A DNA stretch of 33,956 bases from Syntrophobacteraceae bacterium. GTDB taxonomy: Bacteria; Desulfobacterota; Syntrophobacteria; Syntrophobacterales; Syntrophobacteraceae. Below the pieces are notes generated by a model that searched no databases, had not been told where the DNA came from, and saw only the letters and a list, made by a program, of their open reading frames with translations. The DNA is taken from contig JARLHP010000259.1 of the NCBI GenBank assembly GCA_031292195.1, positions 1 through 33,956 of the forward strand, read 5' to 3'. The position numbers and the translations under genes are program-made. Below are positions 15,361 through 23,883 of the stretch, piece by piece (within the stretch, counting starts at the first letter, position 1; every line of letters begins with the position of its first letter).

Positions 15361-15404
15361 ATCGGTTCAATGTGTCCTCTTTAAAGGGGACACATTGAAC
15401 CGAT
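15361..15404. repeat. Long perfect palindrome, 17-bp arms
   Basis: ATCGGTTCAATGTGTCC (15361-15377) is perfectly complementary to 15388-15404, with a 10-base centre TCTTTAAAGG that can pair further. The transcript would form a very stable hairpin without a U-tract. It sits between the CBS-ACT and DUF504 genes. Possible roles: REP-like element, RNA processing site or weak terminator. Confidence 0.8.
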
Positions 15405-15418
15405 GCCGGTAAAGGCCC

Positions 15419-15673
15419 ATGATCCCCATTCATCAGCTGCTCAGCCGGATTCGCTGGGACAAAGAATTCGGAACCGGTTATTTTGAAGTCGGCTGCGAAG
15501 ACCACTACACAAAGAAGCTCGTCCGCATCCCCTTTACCAGGATACATTTTGAGTCGGGAAATCAATTCTCGTTTCGGTTGGAAGAGGAAACCGGTGAGAT
15601 GCTGGTGATCCCCTTTCATCGCGTCCGGCAGGTCTGTCGGGACGGGATTCTGATTTGGAGCCGGGCGGGTTGA
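15419..15673 (+). CDS. DUF504 / MJ1316-type domain protein
   Basis: An 84-residue protein beginning MIPIHQLLSRIRWDKEFG and ending IPFHRVRQVCRDGILIW, the signature ends of the DUF504 family (UPF0248), also called the MJ1316 RNA cyclic-group end recognition domain. Length is normal for a stand-alone copy. Family members are thought to bind RNA ends. It follows the palindrome by 14 bases. The ATG has only a weak upstream purine run (GGTAAAGG). Confidence 0.8.
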   Translation: MIPIHQLLSRIRWDKEFGTGYFEVGCEDHYTKKLVRIPFTRIHFESGNQFSFRLEEETGEMLVIPFHRVRQVCRDGILIWSRAG

Positions 15674-15860
15674 GCTGCACCCGCGGCCTTTGATGAAGCA
15701 GTGTTTTCAAGTTGATTAATCTTCCTTTGAATCGTTGTTGAATGGTGATAGATTGAGAGCCTCAATCGAGCCTCATCAGCCCCAAGTTCCTATCTATTAG
15801 CTTTCTGAACCGAACAGCGGCAGGTCGCCCTGCCTCAAATAAGTAAGGCCAGGGGGCGGA

Positions 15861-16472
15861 ATGGAAAATAAAGGCGGCAGTGAAGGCGCGGGGCCCAAAA
15901 TCATCGCTCCACACGGCGGATACCGCGATTTGAAATCCTACCAGATGGCCGAGATCATTTACGATGCAACGGTCGTGTTCTGCGGACGGTTTGTAGACCC
16001 GCGTTCGCGTACTACCGACCAGATGACACAGGCGGCCAGGAGCGGAAAGCAGAATATCGCCGAGGGGAGCATGGCTTCAGGCACATCCAGGAAAACGGAA
16101 CTGAAGCTCGTTGGGGTGGCCCGAGCCAGTTTGGAGGAGTTGCTCCTGGATTACCAGGATTATCTGCGGCAGCACGGTTTACCCCTTTGGGGCAGGGACC
16201 ACCCGCAGGCCAGGAATGTGCGGGGACTGTGTTATCAAAAAAATAGGTCCTATTTGACTTATAGGACCTATATTGACCCCCCAGCCTGCGCGGAGATCGC
16301 GGCCAACACACTGGTCTGCCTGATTCACCAGGCGAACTACCTTCTCGACCAGCAATTGCGATCCCTCGAACAGCAGTTTCTAAAGGAGGGGGGCTTCACC
16401 GAAAATCTTTATAAAGCGAGGCAGCAAGTGCGAAACAGCGGCAAAAAACCCTCACCCCAGGGCACGCAATAA
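15861..16472 (+). CDS. Four-helix-bundle protein with suffix domain, 9-mer repeat insertion
   Basis: A 203-residue protein. Residues 35-95 (DPRSRTTDQMTQAARSGKQN, then AEGSM and SLEELLLDYQDYL) match the four-helix-bundle family related to the 23S rRNA intervening-sequence protein and to the Avd accessory protein of diversity-generating retroelements; the C-terminal part (CLIHQANYLLDQQLRSLEQQ, FLKEGGFTENLY) is the 'four helix bundle suffix' region. Between them, residues 129-137 (RSYLTYRTY) are encoded by three 9-base repeat units (16244-16270) of the same kind as the array after its stop codon. Function of the family is not established. GGGGGCGG stands before ATG 15861. Confidence 0.75.
   Translation: MENKGGSEGAGPKIIAPHGGYRDLKSYQMAEIIYDATVVFCGRFVDPRSRTTDQMTQAARSGKQNIAEGSMASGTSRKTELKLVGVARASLEELLLDYQDYLRQHGLPLWGRDHPQARNVRGLCYQKNRSYLTYRTYIDPPACAEIAANTLVCLIHQANYLLDQQLRSLEQQFLKEGGFTENLYKARQQVRNSGKKPSPQGTQ
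16244..16270. repeat. In-gene 9-mer repeats (three units)
   Basis: TAGGTCCTA, TTTGACTTA, TAGGACCTA lie end to end inside the four-helix-bundle-suffix gene. Because nine bases are three codons, the units insert without breaking the frame and give the Tyr-rich stretch RSYLTYRTY. Confidence 0.85.
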
Positions 16473-16563
16473 TAGGTCCTATAGGGCCTATAAGTCCTAT
16501 TGGACCTATTTGGACCTATAGGTCCTATTTGTCCTATAGGTCCTATCCGACCTATAGGTCCTA
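16473..16563. repeat. 9-mer tandem array between convergent genes (ten units)
   Basis: Ten consecutive units related to the near-palindrome TAGGTCCTA, nine of 9 bases and one of 10; four are exact. The array starts at the base after the four-helix gene stop and ends 10 bases before the transketolase stop on the other strand. Being self-complementary, the transcript of either strand can fold, so it may act as a two-way terminator or as a recombination-prone tract. Confidence 0.9.
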
Positions 16564-16573
16564 TTATCAGCTC

Positions 16574-18535
16574 TTAAATCGAGGCAACCGCGCCCCGTCG
16601 AGCCTCCAGAACAGCCCGGACGATCCCGGCCCGGTCCATGCCTTCGGCGCTGTAGAGTTCCTCCGGCTTTCCGGAAAAGCCGTATTTTGTCACTCCGAGC
16701 CGGATCAGCCGGCACCCCAGGCCATTTTCGGCGATGGCTTCGGCCACCATGGACCCCAGGCCCGTGCCTGCGTGGTGGTCTTCGACGGTCACGATGAAGC
16801 CCGTATCGGCGGCCCTGATGACTGCGTCGAGGTCCAGCGGCCGAACCGATGCGAAATTAAGCACCATCGCACTCACGCCGTGACTCCCGGCCAGGTCGTC
16901 GGCCGCCTTCACCGCTTCGGCAACTACCGCGCCGCAGCCGATTATGGCCGCATCCTTGCCGTGCCGCAGCAAGTCGGCTTTGCCCGGAGTAAACCGGTAG
17001 TCGCCTCCGAAGGCCGGGGCGCCCGATTGGTCGAGAATCGGGGCAAGCTTGGATCTGCCCATGCCCACAAAGAAGTTGCCGGGCTGCTCGGCGACATATC
17101 TCACGATCCTGTCGGTCTGGTTGGGATCGGCGGGCATGAATATGGAAAAGCCGAACAGGTTTCTAAGCAGGCCTATGTAGTCGATGCACTGATGGGTCGG
17201 CCCGTCTTCGCCCACGTCCAGCCCCAGGTGAGTGCAGACCAGCTTGAGGTTGGTGGAGTTTATGTCGTTTAACCTGATCTGGTTGAACACCTCCGTTACG
17301 CCGAAGACTCCGAAGGTGCTGAGGAAGACCGTGAAGCCCTCTTTGCTGAGAGCCCCCGAGGCGGTAGCCGTGTGGTGTTCCTGGATTCCGCATTCGAAAA
17401 AGGCGTTGTCCGAGACCTTGTGGAAGCCGTCCATCTTTACCGAGCCTTCCAGGTCGCAGGTAAAGGCGACGATCTTGGGGATCTGGCCGGAGTTGTTTAT
17501 CCGGGCCAGGTCTTCGAGGGCCGCGCCGTAGGCGGACCGGTTGTCGGTCTTGACCTCGGGGCCGTAGGTCCTGGGTTCGCCGGTCGAAACAGTCGGATAG
17601 ACGTGGGGCCTGGCGAAAGACTTTTCCATTGTGAGGCTTACGGTTCGTTTGGGTTTTAACCCGGCGATGGGGTTGTCCACTCCCAGCTCAATCAGGGCCT
17701 TGGCCGCATCCGCCTCACTCAGCACCGACCCGTGGTATTTGGCCTTGTTTTCCATGAAGGAAACGCCCTTGCCCATTACGGTGTGGGCAAGAATGGCCGA
17801 GGGAAATCGCGGGTCTCCGGCTTCGCCCAGGTACACCTGGCGCATCGCCTGGAACACCTGCTCGAAATCGTTTCCGTCTTCGACATAGACCACATTCCAG
17901 TGCGCGGCGAGGTAATCGGCCCGGATATCCTGGGCCATGACCGCGTTGGTGCTTCCGCCTATCTGCAGGTGGTTGCGGTCGATCAGGCAGGCCATGTTGT
18001 TCAGGCCGTATTTAGCGGCGAACCGGCGGGCTTCCGAGTTCTGGCCTTTTTGCTGTTCGCCGTCCCCCATGAGAACGAAGACCCTGTTCTTTTTCTCCTG
18101 GAGCTTCATGGCCAGCGCCATTCCCGCACCGGCCGAAAGGCCCTGTCCCAGCACCCCGGTGTTCCATTCGACCCCCGGAACGCATGATTCGACGTGGCCG
18201 GCGAAGGCGGAACCCCCGCGCCGAAACCCCTCCAGGAAATCTTCTTCTTCGACGTAGCCGAACTCGCTCAGCACGGAGTAGACGCCGGGGCTGACATGCC
18301 CGATGCTCACCACCAGCCGGTCCCGACCCTCCCAGCAGGGATCGTCGGGCGTGTGCGAGATGGTGGCGTAGAGCATCAAAAGAAGATGAAGCGAAGACAT
18401 CGACCCGCCCGGATGTCCGCTGCCGGCAAGTGTGGTGCTGACGATTATGCGGCGCATGCAGCGCAGCCACATCTCATGAAGCGTCTTTTTTTGTTCCTCG
18501 CTTAAAGTTGCCTGGTCCAGTGAAATTCTAAACAT
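16574..18535 (-). CDS. tkt: Transketolase
   Basis: A 653-residue single-chain transketolase. The thiamine-diphosphate binding segment starts GDGEQQKGQNSEARRFAAKY with the metal-ligand pattern GDG...N; the N-terminal SGHPGGSMSS and the central catalytic-glutamate segment FFECGIQEHH are both present. It interconverts ketose and aldose phosphates in the non-oxidative pentose phosphate pathway. It lies 18 bases downstream of the mrp gene on the same strand, so the two are probably one transcript. The 9-mer array abuts its 3' end. Confidence 0.93.
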   Translation of the reverse strand: MFRISLDQATLSEEQKKTLHEMWLRCMRRIIVSTTLAGSGHPGGSMSSLHLLLMLYATISHTPDDPCWEGRDRLVVSIGHVSPGVYSVLSEFGYVEEEDFLEGFRRGGSAFAGHVESCVPGVEWNTGVLGQGLSAGAGMALAMKLQEKKNRVFVLMGDGEQQKGQNSEARRFAAKYGLNNMACLIDRNHLQIGGSTNAVMAQDIRADYLAAHWNVVYVEDGNDFEQVFQAMRQVYLGEAGDPRFPSAILAHTVMGKGVSFMENKAKYHGSVLSEADAAKALIELGVDNPIAGLKPKRTVSLTMEKSFARPHVYPTVSTGEPRTYGPEVKTDNRSAYGAALEDLARINNSGQIPKIVAFTCDLEGSVKMDGFHKVSDNAFFECGIQEHHTATASGALSKEGFTVFLSTFGVFGVTEVFNQIRLNDINSTNLKLVCTHLGLDVGEDGPTHQCIDYIGLLRNLFGFSIFMPADPNQTDRIVRYVAEQPGNFFVGMGRSKLAPILDQSGAPAFGGDYRFTPGKADLLRHGKDAAIIGCGAVVAEAVKAADDLAGSHGVSAMVLNFASVRPLDLDAVIRAADTGFIVTVEDHHAGTGLGSMVAEAIAENGLGCRLIRLGVTKYGFSGKPEELYSAEGMDRAGIVRAVLEARRGAVASI

Positions 18536-18553
18536 TCCATTCTCCGCAATCGA

Positions 18554-19423
18554 TCATTCTGTTTTGTGCTGTTCGCCCAGACCATCCAGGACCTTATCGA
18601 CCAGGCCCCCTACGGCCTTTACGAAAGGGACATCGCCGTCGCCGTTCAGCAGCGGATTTCCCAGGTCTCCGCCTTCCACCACGGCCGGGTCGAAGGGCAG
18701 TTCGCCCAGGTAGGGCACGTTCATCGCCTCGGAAGTCCTGCGGCCGCCGCCGGTTTTGAAAATGGGGATAAACTGGTTGCAGTGGGGGCAAAAAAGCCCC
18801 GACATGTTTTCTACCAGCCCCAGTATTTGCATCTCCACCTTGCGGCAGAAATTTATGGATTTTCTGACGTCGGCCAGCGCCACTTCCTGGGGCGTGGTAA
18901 CTATCACCGCTTTGGCGTCGGGAATGAGCCGGGATATGCTGAGGGCCTCGTCTCCCGTGCCGGGCGGCGAATCGATCACCAGAAAGTCGAGATCCCCCCA
19001 GCTGCAATCGGCCAGAAACTGCTGAATGACGCCGTGCTTGACGGGGCCTCGCCAGATAATGGCCGCATTGTTATCGTCGATCATGCATTCGATGGAGACG
19101 ATTTTGAGGTTCGGACCGTACTCGTAGGGAAGGATCTCCTGTTCGGCGGAGATGTTGAGCTTGCCGCGGATGCCGAACATGGTTGGAATGGAAGGTCCGT
19201 GCAGGTCGATATCCAGCAGCCCGACCCGGTAGTTATTCCTGCGGGCAAGGCCCAGCGCCAGGTAGCTGGCCACGCTGCTCTTGCCCACTCCCCCCTTGCC
19301 GCTCATTACCAATACCTTGTTTTTGATGCGCGAAAGCTTGCAGCTTATCAGTTCCTCCCTGCTCTGTTTCTCTCCCGAACTCTTGCAGCTTGCGCACGAT
19401 TTCTGATCGCATTTCTTATCCAT
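18554..19423 (-). CDS. mrp: Mrp/NBP35-type P-loop ATPase, iron-sulfur cluster carrier
   Basis: A 289-residue protein. The N-terminus has clustered Cys (MDKKCDQKSCASCKSSGEKQ), as in NBP35. The deviant Walker A is MSGKGGVGKSS, the Walker B region LVIDSPPGTGDE, and the C-terminal cluster-binding pair CPHC lies in SGLFCPHCNQF. It carries or inserts [4Fe-4S] clusters, fitting an organism with many iron-sulfur enzymes. The start at 19423 is preferred because it follows GGGGGGAGCGG; the frame is open further upstream to 19516 but without family similarity. First gene of the leftward pair with tkt. Confidence 0.9.
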   Translation of the reverse strand: MDKKCDQKSCASCKSSGEKQSREELISCKLSRIKNKVLVMSGKGGVGKSSVASYLALGLARRNNYRVGLLDIDLHGPSIPTMFGIRGKLNISAEQEILPYEYGPNLKIVSIECMIDDNNAAIIWRGPVKHGVIQQFLADCSWGDLDFLVIDSPPGTGDEALSISRLIPDAKAVIVTTPQEVALADVRKSINFCRKVEMQILGLVENMSGLFCPHCNQFIPIFKTGGGRRTSEAMNVPYLGELPFDPAVVEGGDLGNPLLNGDGDVPFVKAVGGLVDKVLDGLGEQHKTE

Positions 19424-19853
19424 ACCGCTCCCCCCCACCGGCACCGCGGCCCGGGGCCGCCGCCAGGCCAAAGCCCCAGCGCCAACCCCGGAACCGGGCA
19501 AATGATTTCCACTCAAAAGTTCTCAGATTAGAAGTTATCTTCAATCAAGTCAACCACACTGTCCAAGTCCCGCAGATTAATTTTAAACTTTATGCGCGGC
19601 GATCGACAGACGTTTCGAGGCCTAAAATCTTCCAGAAGGAAAAAATGCGCGCCGGGCGGCGGACTTCGACTGCGGGCCAGGGATGATCCCGATCGGCGGC
19701 CCGCCGGGCATGGTCTCCAAGGGGCGGGTTTCCCCCTACTTTTTACCGGTAGCGTTTACTTTCCCCCAGGATGAGGGTAACATAGGCCAAAATCTCAGAT
19801 CGGGAATCATTTTTCAGTATCCGTTTCGGATCACCGTTTTGCAAGGGCACTTC
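19424..19853. other. Divergent intergenic region between mrp and gspE
   Basis: About 430 bases separating the leftward mrp-tkt pair from the rightward gsp operon. It contains the mrp promoter candidate (19525-19553). The gspE frame is open back to 19683, but family similarity begins only after 19854. No gsp promoter is convincing. Confidence 0.5.
19525..19553 (-). promoter_or_regulatory. Sigma-70 promoter for mrp-tkt
   Basis: On the minus strand, -35 TTGACT (19553-19548) and -10 TAATCT (19530-19525) are 17 bases apart, five of six and four of six matches to consensus with ideal spacing. It points at mrp, whose start lies about 100 bases downstream. Confidence 0.65.
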
Positions 19854-21545
19854 ATGGAAAAACAGATTTGTCTGCTGGATGCGTTTCAACTGGAATTCAA
19901 CCTGGACGAAGAGCAGAAACGGCGCCTGCAGCATTCCTTTTTTATCGAACGGCTTCCGCTGGCCGATGCGTTCGAAGAGATCGCCATTACGGACGAAAGC
20001 CGCATCCTCCGGGTGATGGCCAATCACCTGGGGCTCCCCATGCTGGTCCGCGAGGACTATCCCGAGAAGCCGGTGCTTTTGGAGGGTGTTTCGATGTTTT
20101 TCCTTCGAAAGCACGCCATTTTGCCCATCCAGGTGGAAAGCGGCAGGGTGCGGGTGGTGGTAAACGACCCCATGGATCTGCCGGTACTCAACACCGTGTC
20201 GAACTATTTCGGCGGAATGGAGCTGGGCCTTTACCTGGGACAGCGCGAGGAGATCCGTACGGCCATCGACCGGCTCTACGGGACTGCGGCCCGGGAAGCC
20301 GAAGAGCAGTCCGTTATGACGGTGGACGCCGGGGGCTTTGAAGACGACCTGGAGCACCTCCGGGGGCTGGCCCAGGAGGCGCCCATCGTTCGCCTGGTAA
20401 ACGTGCTGATCTCGCGGGCCCTCGATATGCGGGCCTCCGATATTCACTTCGAGCCCTTCGAGCGGGCCTTCCACGTCCGGTGCCGGGTAGACGGCGTGCT
20501 CTTCGATCTGGACCAGCCCCAGAAGACCATGCAGTCGGCCATCGTAAGCCGGTTGAAGCTTATGGCCAACCTCAACATAGCCGAACGGCGCCTGCCCCAG
20601 GACGGCAAGATCAAGATCCGGTTCGGAAACCGGGAAGTCGACATTCGCGTTTCCACCGTGCCCACCATTTACGGAGAGAGCGTTGTCCTGAGACTGCTGG
20701 CCCAGGAGAGCGTGGAATATGACCTGGGCAACCTGGGCATCGAGGAAAAACCCCTCAAGTATATAGAGGGGTTGATCGAGCGTCCCTACGGAATGGTGCT
20801 GGTTACCGGGCCGACCGGTTCCGGGAAGACCACCACCCTCTACGGGGTGCTAAAAAGGCTCAACACGGTCACCCGCAAGATCATCACCGTCGAAGACCCC
20901 GTGGAGTACCAGGTAAACGGCATAAACCAGGTCCAGATAAAGCCGCAGATCGGGCTCAACTTCGGCACCACGCTGCGCTCCCTGGTCCGCCAGGACCCCG
21001 ACGTTTTGCTCATAGGCGAAATCCGCGACAAGGAAACCGCCGATATAGCCATCGAATCGGCTCTAACCGGGCACCTGGTGCTTTCAACGCTTCACACCAA
21101 CGACGCGCCCGGTGCAATCACGCGCCTTCGGGACATCGGAATCGAGTCTTTCCTCATGGCCGATTCCCTGCTTACCGTCATGGCCCAGCGCCTTATTCGG
21201 GTGCTTTGCCCTCACTGCAAGGAGGAGTACCAGGCGCGGGAAGAGGATATGCTTAAAATCGGCAGCATATTGTCCGATCTGCCGCAAAGCCTCAGTCTCT
21301 ACCGGAACAAGGGATGCGAAAGGTGCGGTTATACGGGATATAAAGGCCGACAGGGGATTTTCGAGATTCTTCCGGTAAACGAGGCTGTGAAATCGGCCAT
21401 CGTGGCGGGCAAAGACGCCGGCACCATAGCGCGGATAGCCTCCGGGTTCGACTACCGGCCGCTAGCCCACAACGGGTTTCGGAAGGTGATCGATGGAATA
21501 ACCAGCCTCTCCGAGGTGTTAAGGGTTACAAGCCTTTCGACCTAG
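19854..21545 (+). CDS. gspE: Type II secretion ATPase GspE
   Basis: A 563-residue secretion ATPase. After an N-terminal GspE/MshEN-type domain come the arm segment MRASDIHFEPFE, Walker A GPTGSGKTTT (about residue 319), the Asp box ITVEDPVEYQ, Walker B VLLIGEIRD, and the His box TLHTNDAPGA. The C-terminal zinc knuckle CPHC...CERCGYTGYKGR is complete. It powers pseudopilus assembly at the inner membrane. ATG 19854 has AAGGGC upstream at a longer than ideal distance. First gene of an operon with gspF through gspD. Confidence 0.93.
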   Translation: MEKQICLLDAFQLEFNLDEEQKRRLQHSFFIERLPLADAFEEIAITDESRILRVMANHLGLPMLVREDYPEKPVLLEGVSMFFLRKHAILPIQVESGRVRVVVNDPMDLPVLNTVSNYFGGMELGLYLGQREEIRTAIDRLYGTAAREAEEQSVMTVDAGGFEDDLEHLRGLAQEAPIVRLVNVLISRALDMRASDIHFEPFERAFHVRCRVDGVLFDLDQPQKTMQSAIVSRLKLMANLNIAERRLPQDGKIKIRFGNREVDIRVSTVPTIYGESVVLRLLAQESVEYDLGNLGIEEKPLKYIEGLIERPYGMVLVTGPTGSGKTTTLYGVLKRLNTVTRKIITVEDPVEYQVNGINQVQIKPQIGLNFGTTLRSLVRQDPDVLLIGEIRDKETADIAIESALTGHLVLSTLHTNDAPGAITRLRDIGIESFLMADSLLTVMAQRLIRVLCPHCKEEYQAREEDMLKIGSILSDLPQSLSLYRNKGCERCGYTGYKGRQGIFEILPVNEAVKSAIVAGKDAGTIARIASGFDYRPLAHNGFRKVIDGITSLSEVLRVTSLST

Positions 21546-21576
21546 TGGACCAGACGCAGGTCTTTGGGGTTTTATT

Positions 21577-22764
21577 ATGGCTTCTTTTCAATATCAGGCG
21601 CGCGATTCGAGCGGGGCGACTCACCGTGGAGTGATGGAGGCGCTTTCCGAATCCGACGCGGCCAGAAAGCTGAAATCGGGAAAACTGTTTCCGGTAAGCA
21701 TTAAAGCGGCGACCAGCCACAGGAAACGGCGAATTCCCGAAGAGCACATCATTCGATTTTTTTTCGATCTCTCCGATCTCATCGCCGCCGGACTGCCGCT
21801 GGACCGAACGCTGAGCCTCATAAGCTCCAATCAGACCCACAAGAGGTTTCAGCGGGTGGTGCAGGAGCTGTTCGAAAGCGTGCAGGCCGGAAACGATCTG
21901 TCGGGGGCCATGAGTCACTACCGGGACGTATTCGGCGCCCTTTCGGACCACATGATAAGGGCCGGTGAGGCCAGCGGAACGCTCGGGCCCATTTTGAAGC
22001 GTTTGGCCCAGTACCTGGAGCAGCGGCGCATATTTCGCCAGGCCATGCTCTCGGCCATGATCTACCCGGCCATTCTGCTTAGCACCTCGACGGTTTCGGT
22101 GGTCATACTGCTGGTCTACGTCATTCCCAGGTTCGCCCAGATTTTTCACGAGCTGAACCAGGCCGTGCCCCTGCTCACCCAGATTATGATCGATACGGGC
22201 CTCTGGTTGAGAGAATACGGCTGGGGGATTCCGCTGGTCGCAGTCGCGGCGGTGATTGCCGGAAAGTACCTGCTGCGAAGGCCCGGGGCGCGCGGGGCTT
22301 TGGACAAGCTGCTCTTCCGCTTTCCTCTTTCTCGTTATTTGATCCTCTACAGCGAAATGACCCGCTTTTGCCGGACGCTTGGAACGATGATCGAATCGGG
22401 GGTGCCGCTTCTCAGGGCGCTCACTCTCGGCCAGGGATTGATACTGAACGGCAGTCTGCGCGAATCGATGAACCCGCTGCACCAGGAAATAAAGGCCGGG
22501 CGGTCGATGAGCAACTTTTTTCGCTCTCAAGGCGCCTTCCCCGCCCGGATGGGAACAATTCTGCGCATCTCCGAAGAGCAGGGGAACCTCGGCGCGGGGC
22601 TGCTCTCCCTTTCGGACTACTTTGAAAAGGAACTGCAGAGGACGCTGCAAAGAATCATGACCATGGCCGAGCCGATGGTGATCCTGTTTACCGGCGGCTT
22701 CATAGGCCTGATAGTCATGAGCATGTTTTCGGCCATATTCGGAATAAACAATATCAAGTTTTAG
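21577..22764 (+). CDS. gspF: Type II secretion inner-membrane platform protein GspF
   Basis: A 395-residue protein with the N-terminal MASFQYQARDSSGATHRGVM typical of GspF, two T2SF domains, and three membrane segments (near MIYPAILLSTSTVSVVILLV, the WGIPLVAVAAVIAGKYLL stretch, and the C-terminal VILFTGGFIGLIVMSMF). GspF anchors the pseudopilus machinery and contacts GspE. It begins 31 bases after gspE. Confidence 0.92.
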   Translation: MASFQYQARDSSGATHRGVMEALSESDAARKLKSGKLFPVSIKAATSHRKRRIPEEHIIRFFFDLSDLIAAGLPLDRTLSLISSNQTHKRFQRVVQELFESVQAGNDLSGAMSHYRDVFGALSDHMIRAGEASGTLGPILKRLAQYLEQRRIFRQAMLSAMIYPAILLSTSTVSVVILLVYVIPRFAQIFHELNQAVPLLTQIMIDTGLWLREYGWGIPLVAVAAVIAGKYLLRRPGARGALDKLLFRFPLSRYLILYSEMTRFCRTLGTMIESGVPLLRALTLGQGLILNGSLRESMNPLHQEIKAGRSMSNFFRSQGAFPARMGTILRISEEQGNLGAGLLSLSDYFEKELQRTLQRIMTMAEPMVILFTGGFIGLIVMSMFSAIFGINNIKF

Positions 22765-22819
22765 GATTGGGCAGGGCGGCCGGGTTCACGCGGGTATTGC
22801 CGCCAGGCGAGCTTTTGTG

Positions 22820-23392
22820 ATGCGGGAGAACAGGACCGGGTTCATCATGATGCGAACAAGGGAGTCGAACGGGAGGAAAAAACAGGAGGGGAAGGGCGGG
22901 CCCCGCGTTTTGGGGCGGTCCCGCGCGTTACCCCCCGGATTTCATCCCGGCGGCTTCACCCTTATCGAATTGCTGGTAGTCATGATGATCATGACGGTGG
23001 TTATCGCCATGACGATCCCTCGGGTGGGCTCGAACTGGAAGCAGATCCAGGACAGTGATTTTTTGCAGCAGTTCACCGAAACGCTGGAAAGGAGCAGGCT
23101 GTACGCCATGAACAGCGGCCTGCCGGTCTCCTTTCGATTGAACGGGACAAACCGGGTGTACGGGGTGGAAAGTCCGCCCGCGCACCCCATACCCCTTAAC
23201 GTGGAAATACGCGCCAATCGCCTGGAGCAGGACCCTGGAACCGGCGACTTCATCATAACTTTTTACCCCGACGGGAGCCTGGTGGGAGACGATGTGGACG
23301 TGATCTTCGACAACACGCGCACCTACGGCGTTCACATCGATCCGCTGTTTGGAACGGTGAGGGTCGAACGGGGGGGGGAGGCGGGAGGTTGA
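22820..23392 (+). CDS. gspH: GspH-like minor pseudopilin
   Basis: A roughly 190-residue prepilin with an unusually long, basic leader before the prepilin peptidase site G-FTLIELLVVMMIMTVVIA. The cleaved part has the GspH-type C-terminal beta pattern (FIITFYPDGSLVGDDVDV, GTVRVE). The start is uncertain: GTG 22817, ATG 22820, ATG 22847 and ATG 22850 are all in frame, none with a strong ribosome binding site. The major pseudopilin GspG, normally between F and H, is absent here; this protein lacks the GspG calcium-loop pattern, so I favour GspH. Confidence 0.7.
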   Translation: MRENRTGFIMMRTRESNGRKKQEGKGGPRVLGRSRALPPGFHPGGFTLIELLVVMMIMTVVIAMTIPRVGSNWKQIQDSDFLQQFTETLERSRLYAMNSGLPVSFRLNGTNRVYGVESPPAHPIPLNVEIRANRLEQDPGTGDFIITFYPDGSLVGDDVDVIFDNTRTYGVHIDPLFGTVRVERGGEAGG

Positions 23393-23790
23393 AACCTGAA
23401 TTGAGAGATCATCGGACATCCCGCCCGGGATTCACCCTGCTCGAAGTGATGGTCAGCCTGGCCATCGGCGCCCTGCTCATCGGCGCGGTTACGGGGCTCA
23501 TCTCCCAAGCGCTGCGCTACAGGACCAGCTTGAAGGAAAAGGCGAATGTTCAGCCAATATTGGAATCGGCCGCCGAAATCATCCTGGCCGACCCGCGGAA
23601 GGCGACGCAGGGGGTAGTGCGTCTCACCGAACTGGAGGGGGCGCCCGCCGTGGCCGTAAGACTCGCCCCCGTGCCTCTTCCAAGCTCTGTCGGGAAAAGC
23701 AGTAATGGCACTTTGTACCGGGTGATGCTCAGCTACAAGTCTTCGGACCTGGAATTCAGCGTAATATTGCCGGCGGCCAAGGGTTCGTAA
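23389..23790 (+). CDS. gspI: GspI-like minor pseudopilin
   Basis: A 133-residue prepilin with cleavage site RPG-FTLLEVMVSLAIGALLIG, the TLLEVMV form typical of GspI. The start is TTG 23389, overlapping the upstream stop by four bases and preceded by GGCGGGAGG; no ATG lies before the signal sequence. The mature part is short and poorly conserved, as usual. Confidence 0.7.
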   Translation: MKPELRDHRTSRPGFTLLEVMVSLAIGALLIGAVTGLISQALRYRTSLKEKANVQPILESAAEIILADPRKATQGVVRLTELEGAPAVAVRLAPVPLPSSVGKSSNGTLYRVMLSYKSSDLEFSVILPAAKGS

Positions 23791-23812
23791 CGGAAAGCGA
23801 AGGGGCGGGAAA

Positions 23813-23868
23813 GTCGAAGGTCGAAGGTTGAAGGTCGAATGTTGAAAGTCGAAGGGCAAAAGTCGGGA
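23813..23868. repeat. Heptamer tandem array (GTCGAAG-like, eight units)
   Basis: Eight perfectly phased 7-base units: GTCGAAG, GTCGAAG, GTTGAAG, GTCGAAT, GTTGAAA, GTCGAAG, GGCAAAA, GTCGGGA. They fill the gap between gspI and gspJ and lie upstream of the chosen gspJ start. Confidence 0.9.
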
Positions 23869-23883
23869 CCTGTGGGAACGAGA

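Noticed and set aside
16529-17272. 247-codon open frame on the plus strand starting MSYRSYPTYRSYY
   Set aside because: Begins in the 9-mer array and then is antisense to transketolase; the SY-rich start only reflects the repeat.
18566-19531. 321-codon open frame opposite mrp
   Set aside because: Shadow of the mrp gene, which has Walker motifs and a promoter on the minus strand.
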